Assembly (NCBI RefSeq): GCF_964204645.1
Contig: NC_134026.1
Location: 12,056,450 to 12,120,449 of the forward strand
DNA length: 64,000 nt
DNA from: Tubulanus polymorphus
Taxonomy: Eukaryota > Nemertea > Palaeonemertea > Tubulaniformes > Tubulanidae
Reading direction: 5' to 3'
Positions 55,341 to 64,000 of the stretch are shown here, one piece after another (within the stretch, counting starts at the first letter, position 1; each line of letters starts with the position of its first letter). The translations under genes and the position numbers were made by a program. Under the pieces are notes generated by a model. That model saw only the letters and a list, made by a program, of their open reading frames with translations. It was not told the origin of the DNA and did no database searches.

Positions 55341-58300
55341 GTATTTCTATATTGCATTCGTTCCTGTTGTCTGTGTTAACACTCGATTTTACTATGTAAA
55401 TGATATTGAGCAGGGAGTGTATATTGATAAATATAACCCACAGATTACATCATTTATAAAAAGCAAATCTGACAGGCTGGCCATTGTGCCCCTTGGGGCT
55501 CTTGTTTTGCAGAAAAAATACTTAAAATTTCGAAAAAATCTTTATGCATGTACTTATGACATGATTATGGAAAATATGCGCTCTGATTGCTTATTTGGAG
55601 AATTTCATTGCTTCTGATGTAATTATGGGAAAGCAATACTTTTATCATCAAGCGAGCTGGACAAGGAAGACATGCCATTTTTAGGCCAGCCCAAGGCTGA
55701 GCCTATTACTATTCAAATGACTATGTATTACTAACTAATTACTATTTAGATGACATGGTTTACAGATGAAAAGCTTTTGTTGTCATTTCACAAAAACGTG
55801 GAATTTCCTAAATATTACTATAAATAGTAACTGGATTTTTCTGCTAGGATACCCAGTATCAGACTTGGCATGGAACCAATCGTGATTGACCAATTGATTC
55901 GCTGAGTAAGGATTGAATCCCAGCATTTACAAGCAATATCATTTTATATCATTATATGATTGTTGACTGGCTGCCAGTTGCCCTATTTCACGGGCCCTAT
56001 AATTTAGGGTAGACATATTGAATTTTTTTGTTTCATCGATTAAGACCGTATTTTGAATCCTGATTGTGACAATTAATTCAAATGAAACAAATCAATTCTC
56101 TGGCTCCTTATACTAAAATCATCAAAAGGTAAATATAAAACATGTTTTCAAAGTCAATAATGTTATCATTTAGTTTATTTGACAAAATAGCTTCAATGAT
56201 AAACCAGAATCTATGAGTATACTGCAAAAGCTGGAGTTAACCTCTATTTGATAGTTTGGCATCGGAATTTGTGGGGACCATAACATAAAACATCTGGTAT
56301 TCAGACTAGATTGATTATGTAATGAAAATCACAAAGAACAGAGTTTAGAAAAAACTTAACCATTTTATAACCTTAAATATCAATAACATATTATTCACTT
56401 TTCTAGACAGCTAGGCAAACGCCAAAACATTTACCATTCTTGTACTTGCAGTAAGTTTAGTATTAGGTTTAGTATAGAAATATAAGCGAAAAGGAAGGCC
56501 AACTCACCATTCATTATCACTATACATTTGCCTTTGCTACGTTCGAAATTGATCAGCGTCCTCACCAGTGGAGATAAACAATAGGTTCTGGGAAATATTT
56601 TTGATTATATTAATCTCTGCGAACATCGAGCATTACCGTTTTTCAAGATTTGGTATTAAGACATAAATCAATAAAAAACGTTAAATTAAGAAAGACTGGC
56701 AACCAGTCTACAACATCAATTGTTTATCACCACCGTTGAGGGTGCTGAACAAAACCCAATATAACTAGCGGATTTTTGAGGAGGCGGTCTTCACGTTTGC
56801 TTATAGTTCTATGGATTTAGTGACATGTAAGGTATTATGTAAATTTGTTTGGTTAATAATTTCATATCGGAGTGGTTGTAAGCAAGACAATTGTTCGTGT
56901 TGTCTGATAATATCAAGAATAAAGGCATTTCAGTGTATTAAATTGAGTTGAATTGTATAGTATATAGAGATGGGCAGTAAATAGTGGCAGTGGTAACTAA
57001 TTTTCACACACTGCTACTGCTACCGGGTACCGGTAATGAATTCATGCGTCTGGTTTTCTGTCCGAAACCAGGTATCCCTTCCGGAAGACTGGGTTACTAT
57101 TTATAGTAAAAATCAAGATATTCTGCATTATTGGAAAATTCTGCGTTTCCGAATTGAAATTGAATTTTACAGGAGGTTTTCATAAAAACCTGAACGCAAA
57201 AATATCAGTTTTAGAGACTGACTAAGCTGTAGAAATCAGCAGGTGTTAACATGAACCTGCGGTATCGTGTAAAGTTCTACTTGCGGGTTTTTTTCTAAGA
57301 TTTGCAATTTCATGGTCGATTTGTGTGAATTCTTTCGTAGATTCGGTGGTTGGGGACAATTTTCATATTCAATATGGAAAATTCATCCTTAAAAACTGCG
57401 CAAGGTTCAGGAAAATGCCGTTTCTCAAATCGGATGGATGACACAATGATTTGTAAATTAGCCATGTGCTTGCATTGGAAATTCAATCAAATTTTACTGT
57501 GCAAAGAATAATCACATCCAATTTTATTTCATTAACCAATAAAAAAATCAAATCCAATTTTATTGAATTATTGTCACATGTTTTGTCAGTTTTATCTTCT
57601 ATACAAAGCACAGCCTTCATGTTCTTGTAACTTCATTGGCTAGTAGGCTTTTTATCTGAATGCACATCCTTCTTCATATGTGGAAATTGCGATGAAGGAG
57701 GACTTTGTTTGGTGACATACTGTAAACATGGTAAAAGAAATAAGAATATTATAGAGGGGGTGCCATTTTGAATTAATTGAAACAAAAATCCAAGGTGATC
57801 AAATCTGCTACCAGATGTCACCTTACCAAGCCCATATGTGTTCCTATGGGCTTTGACAATTTTCATTGTATTGAAGAAGGTTTTTATGGGGGTAAAATTG
57901 ACTGGGACAAATATGACCCCATGGATTCTCTTGGGATATACCTTTCTTAATCCAATAATATTGGGGCTCGAGTGGACCATGCAAGTATTCTTTCAGGGTT
58001 CGAATTTCAGAATTTGCCATCCACAGCAAGATGCTTTCAGAAACGCTATGGATGGCGGAAGCGATCCACAGCAAGTCTAGCTCTCACCACAGCAAGTGCC
58101 TATCTTGAAAACAATACCCGGTTAATTACGTATTCCATGAACATTGAAAAATAATTCTATATCAGAGTCAATGTTATTTGGTTACTTGACTTAAACATTT
58201 AAATGTATATCAAATCAATTATAATATTGTCAACAATATTTGTAAAGATTAAACACTAAAAATGAAATCATTAGAGTTGGGTCAGTTCATAATGATATGT

Positions 58301-59950
58301 GATTGAAATTGAATAATTGATCACTAAATTATTGAAAGAATTTATAACCTAGTTATATTCTAATAATCTATAATTTCTCAAAGATAGAATATTGCACTGT
58401 GCATTACTATTAAATTATACTACTGAAGGAATGAATATTGGGCCTACATGTATTGGAAGTTTAAAAATTCAGATCAAAATTCATGTTAATAGCAGTTGTT
58501 TTTGTTAGGTGGCAGCACTGTACTGAAAAAGTTGTTGGTGCTAGCACAGGAATTTTGCAGCACCGGAACAGGAAGGTGGCAGCACCGTACGGCACACAGT
58601 TAAGGCATCAGCCGCTGTAACTTTCGATTTCATGTCAAAACTATTCAGAATTTTTACAGAATTTTGATTACAAAATCTGGTGTCATTGATTCAAATTGTC
58701 AATGGCATTTTAAAGAAATAAATAATAATTAATAGACGGCATTTTGAAGCCGTCGGTATAAAGGTACGTCAACGGCTATGTACTATTACATCGTCGGCAA
58801 AAGCCATTGATTGTCGTCGTGAAATTCAAACCCTGTCTTTGAAATTTTAATCAGAATAAAACCAACCGTTTTCCATAATTGTTCAAGGCCAAAACGTCAA
58901 TCTCAATTTGAAATAAGAAAAAATTGCACCCCAGATCTCAGATATTGGTCCTACTCGTATGTATATCACACACATGATTCATGATCGATGTTTCTTCACC
59001 TCCATTCACAGCTTCACCTCCATCCCCACCACCGCTAGCGGCACACCAATACATGTGGTAACTTATTGTTTTAGCAGTGATATTTAAGAATATAATTACC
59101 TCAAGGGGGAGGATGTACCCTATTAATTTCGGGGGTCAAAGGTCATTGTCACTGAAGGTAATTCATGCGAAACCTAAACATAATTCAAGGAAAAGTATTG
59201 AAAACTGGACTGCTTTTTCATAATATGGTTACCTTATGGGGAGAATATACCCTAATAATTTTAGGGTTCAAGGCTCAAATGTCAAGGTCATTACAGGTGA
59301 TTTGCAGGAAACCTTATGAACACGCTATATGGAAGACTAATGTTATGTTTACTTGAGCTGCAGTATTTGCTGTGTTGTTTACACATTCTAAGACGATTTT
59401 GTTTTTTTTTGTACATTTACCTTTAACTCTATATTATTTACATTGTGCTAACTTTTGTAAGGAATGATTATACTAGTCTCCTCAACATTCTTGATAGCAT
59501 TATTATTCCATTTCCCTATTGACCCAGTCCCCATGCATTCCCTTATCTATAGTAAGGTTACCCCTGGGGTGCACTAATAATTTTTTGATACCGAAGATCA
59601 GAGTCTTCAGAGTCATTCCCTACTGGCTATCCTGGTGTACGAAGATACGTAAATTGCCTTGTTTATATGCCTAAAAACATAGTAAAAATAGTTAAACAGG
59701 AGTTTCTAAAATTACCAAACTGTTGGATCATGTAATTGACTATGGTATTGTGTAAGCATAAACCATCTGAATGGCTGGTGGTAATAACCGCCTCTACTGG
59801 GAAATGGTTTGACTAATTTAACCTTGGCCCTATGCCTGACATCAAAACAATGTCTGATCAAAGGGTAATCGATGGGCATCAATTTTTTTTATTTGCACGT
59901 GTCGATCGGTGACGGTATCAGAAACTGGAAACTTCTCATTCTCATAGGAG
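55341..59950. other. No gene recognised
   Basis: The stretch holds AT-rich unique-looking sequence, short repeat words and a minus-strand frame at 57633-57980 with no recognised motif. I support no gene here. Confidence 0.4.
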
Positions 59951-60046
59951 TTCATATTATGCTTGAATCCTCAAATTTCCACAGTGTTTAAGCCAGCTAC
60001 CTCCATAGGGAATAGTTGTAGATTTGTCAGGTTGTTTTTTATGATC

Positions 60047-60325
60047 AACTGTGTTGATCCCTAAAGAATGGTTCTGAGAGTTACTTTCTGTCAGCTCTTG
60101 GTGGCACAAATTGTAACCAATGGATATACATAACTGATATTTTGTCATTAGGGGGGAGATAGGTATTGGAATTGATATGGCAAGTTTCGTCCATCAGCTC
60201 TTAGCCGTTTGGAAGTGCTGGGAGAAAATGTGCAAAAACTTCACACTGAATTTTCCCCATTCTACTAATGGATGCTTGACCTTGTTTCCTGACATCACAG
60301 GGATAGCCCTTCAGAAGCGGATCAC
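60047..60325. repeat. Dispersed repeat, second copy of 52575-52855
   Basis: Same word order as the first copy, roughly 75-80 percent alike by eye. Confidence 0.7.
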
Positions 60326-60649
60326 TTGGAAATCCCTCCAGAAGGGCTTTCCCATTGACATCATTATCAAGAACTGTTCTACCATGTACTTGTGACTCAT
60401 AGGGAAAACCCTATTACCATGTATTTTATCAAAGTTGAACGTGCTTACTACACAGTCTATGATGTTTTCATCTTTATCAGCTGTTTATAAGTCATTGCAA
60501 ATCCAAGAACAAATAGATTTTTAGTCTCAAAACTGAAATGTACTCTGTTGATCATACTAGACACATGGTCCTTTCTTTCTGAAATGATGTCGATGGTATT
60601 TATTTGGATTCAAAAATACTTGCACTAATTCTATGTTAAAAATCCTGTT

Positions 60650-61010
60650 CCATACCAGATTCATGAAGGAGTCATCTTCACCGATCAAGGGAGTCGAACC
60701 CACTAAGCCATAGTCCTTCCCTGAACCCCTTGACCTCACGAATTTTTGGAGTTGTTACTAGCCTATCAGAATCCGGTTGTACCAATCACAGCGCTTGTAA
60801 CAATTGACATTAAGCGTCTTTTGGAATTCTTGTAAATTTGTTAACTGAACCAATCAGTGATTTTACCGAACAAAGAAGTATTTTGCAAACGATATATGAC
60901 GTCATGTGCAACAGCACCGGTAATGAAATTACGCGTCGTGAGGCTAGGGGGCTGGTGGAAGCGAGTTTTGGGGAGCGATACCGGACCCCATGCAAGGGAG
61001 GATGTGAAGG
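60650..61010 (-). repeat. SINE-like repeat copy on the minus strand
   Basis: In reverse complement it shares the GGGTTCGA B-box core, CAAGCGCTGTGATTGG, CATGACGTCATAT and the GGCTGGTGG-like words with 15260-15610. Confidence 0.6.
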
Positions 61011-62499
61011 AGTCAGAACCAAATGTTGCCAAATGTCTGCCCAAGAGTAGATGGAAGACTATGCGTTTCATGATTATGAAAACCTTTCTAAACACTCCAG
61101 ACTTTGCTATCAAAAATTACAAAAAAATCTCCTGAGACTGAACAATACTGGACGGTGGGCAATTTGGACCATATTTATTTACGCACTGTGGCTGTCATCA
61201 AAACATGATTTTTACATATCTCCCCAAAAAATTTTTCTCAACAAATGTACTTCAAAATGATGTTTCGTTTTTGAAATCCAACATGTACTCCATTTATACC
61301 TGTAATCATCTGTGGAGATAGGAGGTGAACTGTCATATACAGTATAATTTAGAATTTCATAAACAAGGCAACGTCACAGGGATTGCTTACGATTAACATT
61401 GATGTTTGCCCAGTCTGAAGCGAAAGAACAAAATGCTAGTAGCTTGTGTTTGCGACACATGCCACTGGTGACATAATTCTGGCTGATACATTGAATTTAT
61501 TGACTGGTATGTCGATGACAGCTAAAAACTAATGATTTTTAAAGTGGCCCGGGAGAAGAACATTGTCTGATGTCGCAAATTTTACCAGTACAAGCGTCGC
61601 GAGAGGTACTTCTTCACCTAAAAATCTCTTGCCTCTCACACCGCAACCTTGAACGTTGTTGCCTTATGTTTGAACCGTTTATCCTTCTGGCAAGTCACGG
61701 ATAGCAAATGAAAAAAGTGATCGATGATAGCAGCCGAAACTGTGGAACCTTCCGCCAGAATATTGTGTGTCATCAGGGGCAAAATGCTGATTCCTTCATT
61801 ACACTTAACAATAGCCTCTTTGTTGTAGTCATTGGCAACCTTATGTAAGATGTTCTGTTGAAAATCACTGACGTCAAATTCTGTGCCACTTCTCTTTGTT
61901 TCCTTAATCTCTTAATCTCTCCCGTAGTATTGGTATTTTAAATAAATTTAAAAGCAATAATACGAATCGAGAATCAGGCCAATAATTCTTCTTGCGATCA
62001 GGATAATATCAAAAGCTGCTTTTCTAGATCATACAGCCCCTATCTTCAAAGGTAGGTATCCTTACCTTACAAGCAATAACGAAGTTTCAATTGTGATTTT
62101 TCATATTAAAATTTAGGAATTCACTACTACCTAACTCATTTTCAAAGTATTTCTCATTGAATTCTGAATTTCACCATCATCGACTAGATTGACCAATTTA
62201 TAACGAATCGAAAGACATTTTCAGTTAGTGTCAGGTCCTTTAATTTGGAATAATTTGCTTCATTCACTGAAGATCATTGTATCAGTAACTTCATGGTCTT
62301 TAAACATGAAAATCAAGGGTAGCATGTAAATCTTATAAACCTTAAAAGGTTTCTTCATGTGTCCTTTTATCTCGAATTATTGTATTTTTATTTTTATTTT
62401 CATTACTTTTGTCCAATTATTGTAATCCGAAATCGAAAAATATATAATTTTTATTATTATTATTATTACTATTAATAATAAGAAAATTATGGCTTCTTT

Positions 62500-63190
62500 C
62501 AGCGAAACTTCATGGAGGTATGTTTCATTCTCCATCAGTTCATTTCGCAACCTTCTTAGGTACTATGGCACTTCTTTGCTACATAAAGGAATTATATGCA
62601 TCAATAACGTATCTGGCCTTTTTTGATCAACAAGAGCCTTTTCGAATAATTTAACTCGCAGAGCATCTACAAGAAGTCGTATGTCATCATTGATGTCTTG
62701 AACAAATCCTATTTTGTTACTTTGACCCATCAGTTCACACACGATCATTGGTGAAAGCCATGTGCAGCTCAAACTTAGGTAACTCATCTTTTGTTGCAAA
62801 CATTATCTTTTGTAAATAGAAGTATAATTCTGGCAGTGATTTACGGGTTGATTCCCAATGTAAAGTTGTTAACTGTTAGATTATAATCGTCTGATACGTT
62901 TACGCTCACAGATTCATCTTCGTTTTCACGGCTCGGAGTTTCATTCTCTGGAACACATTGCATGGCTAGGGAGAAGAACTAGATCTATCGATGTGATCTA
63001 TCTGTTGAAGGATCTGCCAGCCTAACTGTTTCAATATCTTCATCTCCCTAGGAAGTACATCTGCAGCTTCCTTTTCTGATGGTCTATAAGCCCGTTTCAG
63101 GGTAGAAGTGAGAGTACTCCACAGAAGTGCAATTTCCCTGCTCATTGTATTCAGATCTTTGCTTCTACTGAAAATAGATTTTTAGTGTAG
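62500..63190 (-). pseudogene. Possible coding remnant, unrecognised
   Basis: Minus-strand frames read REIALLWSTLTSTLKRAYRP and REMKILKQLGWQILQQI, then DESVSVNVSDDYNLTVN, then FVQDINDDIRLLVDALRVK. They appear in order with small frame changes, as in a decayed gene or split exons. I recognise no family. Confidence 0.3.
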
Positions 63191-63279
63191 CTTCCTAAAT
63201 TTCTGGAATTCTGTTCGATTTTTCATCTCTTTCTTTTACTCCGTGATTCCCTAATATTAGAATTATCGATACTGATATT

Positions 63280-63975
63280 TCCTTTGCCTCATCGGTGAGA
63301 TATTTAGGAGTTATCTTTGATTCCAACTTCTCATTTAAAGAACACATTTCGAGCCGTGGGAAGTCTGCTAATTTTCACATTCATATCATTGGTAAAATCT
63401 GTCAAAATCTCTATCTGTTGATGCCACAAGAATTTATGTGCAGGCACTCATCACAACCTGTCTTGTATTTTGTTCTGTTGTAACTCTGTTCTCGCTGAAT
63501 TACCTAAGTCCTCAATGAAACCCCTCCAGCGAGTACAGAACACCCGTCTAGTAAGTAAAACCTGAAAATATAAATCAATCAAACCTGTCCTTATGGGATT
63601 ACATTGGTTACCCATTGAACAAAGAATCAAGTACAAAATTCTCATTTTCATCTTCCAGTGCATACATAATTTGGCTCCTAAATATCTCTGTGACCTCATT
63701 CATATTCATGTCCCTTGCCATCCTCTACGTTCTTCTCCCTAGATACAATAGAAATTCTTTCGGTTCTCGAGCCTTTTCCATCAATGGCCCGACCCTGTGG
63801 AATCAGCTTCCAGGATACCTCCGGTCTATAACATCTTTGGAGATCTTCAGGAAGCAACTTAAAACATTTTCTCTTTAATGAGGCTTTTATATGAAGCGCT
63901 TTGGGCGGCTTTGTCATGAGCTGGATTTAGCGCTATATAAAACACGTCTTATTATTATTATTATTATTATTATTC
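63280..63975 (+). mobile_element. CR1/L2-like LINE 3' end with ATT tail
   Basis: Frames read YLGVIFDSNFSFKEHIS, then GLHWLPIEQRIKYKI in a shifted frame, and end with FGSRAFSINGPTLWNQLP and a stop at 63876-63878. The 3' tail AGCGCTTTGGGCGG...TTAGCGCTATATAAAAC and (ATT)n follow. These are the thumb and C-terminal parts of a CR1/L2-clade reverse transcriptase. It is 5'-truncated and frameshifted. Confidence 0.75.
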
Positions 63976-64000
63976 GGTTGGAGAGGCTGTAATGATATGT

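Noticed and set aside
57633-58080. Opposing open frames of 115 and 80 codons
   Set aside because: Overlap on both strands without recognised motifs; treated as chance.

Overview
The window is nuclear DNA of an invertebrate animal, AT-rich and crowded with transposons. Two exons of a mitochondrial ribosomal protein gene (mrps18c-like), intron-bearing transposase genes, non-LTR and Penelope-like retroelement pieces, MITEs and satellites all point to a metazoan. I cannot fix the phylum from sequence alone.

Bases 1 to about 13762 are the right-hand part of a Polinton/Maverick (adintovirus-like) endogenous virus whose left end lies outside the window. On the minus strand, moving away from a central divergent promoter, it carries a frameshifted minor-capsid (penton-like) gene, three small intact genes and a two-helix membrane gene, a broken conserved gene of unknown function, a broken acidic/coiled-coil/membrane gene, the double-jelly-roll major capsid protein and a DDE integrase that runs off the edge. 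One plus-strand gene encodes a zinc-finger protein with a zinc ribbon and a C-terminal domain that resembles the NCLDV late transcription factor VLTF3. The remaining 5 kb is a protein-primed type B DNA polymerase with four in-frame stops and a frameshift. Its palm motif C is split by a full-length LAGLIDADG intein. Nearly every complete gene start is preceded by the same element: TAATTTTTT, a few variable bases, then TAWATAAATG. It resembles poxvirus-type late promoters and is the most striking signal in the window. The virus seems fossil: at least six nonsense and three or four frameshift lesions are visible, but the integrase, capsid, late-factor and intein frames are open.

From 13763 the flank is an array of exact 49-bp repeats, then dispersed repeats and a fold-back MITE (16037-16827). 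At 19.5-24.6 kb a degenerate coiled-coil, transposon-type gene of an unnamed family is cut by a 2.44-kb miniature Polinton (21076-23514). This has 462-bp inverted arms, a 6-bp target duplication TCAAAC, one zinc-finger gene and a 24-bp minisatellite.

From 25 to 36 kb lie the mrps18c exons, a 7-kb intron full of repeats, reverse-transcriptase remnants and a Penelope-like GIY-YIG remnant. A 4.86-kb hAT element with an intron-containing but internally deleted transposase (36947-41810) sits in an RPA1-like OB-fold coding remnant. Three MITEs follow. At 46.9-50.3 kb is a broken gene joining a ubiquitin-specific-protease domain to a PIF1-type helicase, itself hit by a 339-bp solo LTR and ended by a pogo/Tigger-like MITE. 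The last 13 kb hold minisatellites, dispersed repeat pairs and, at 63.3-63.97 kb, the 3' end of a CR1/L2-like LINE with an ATT tail.
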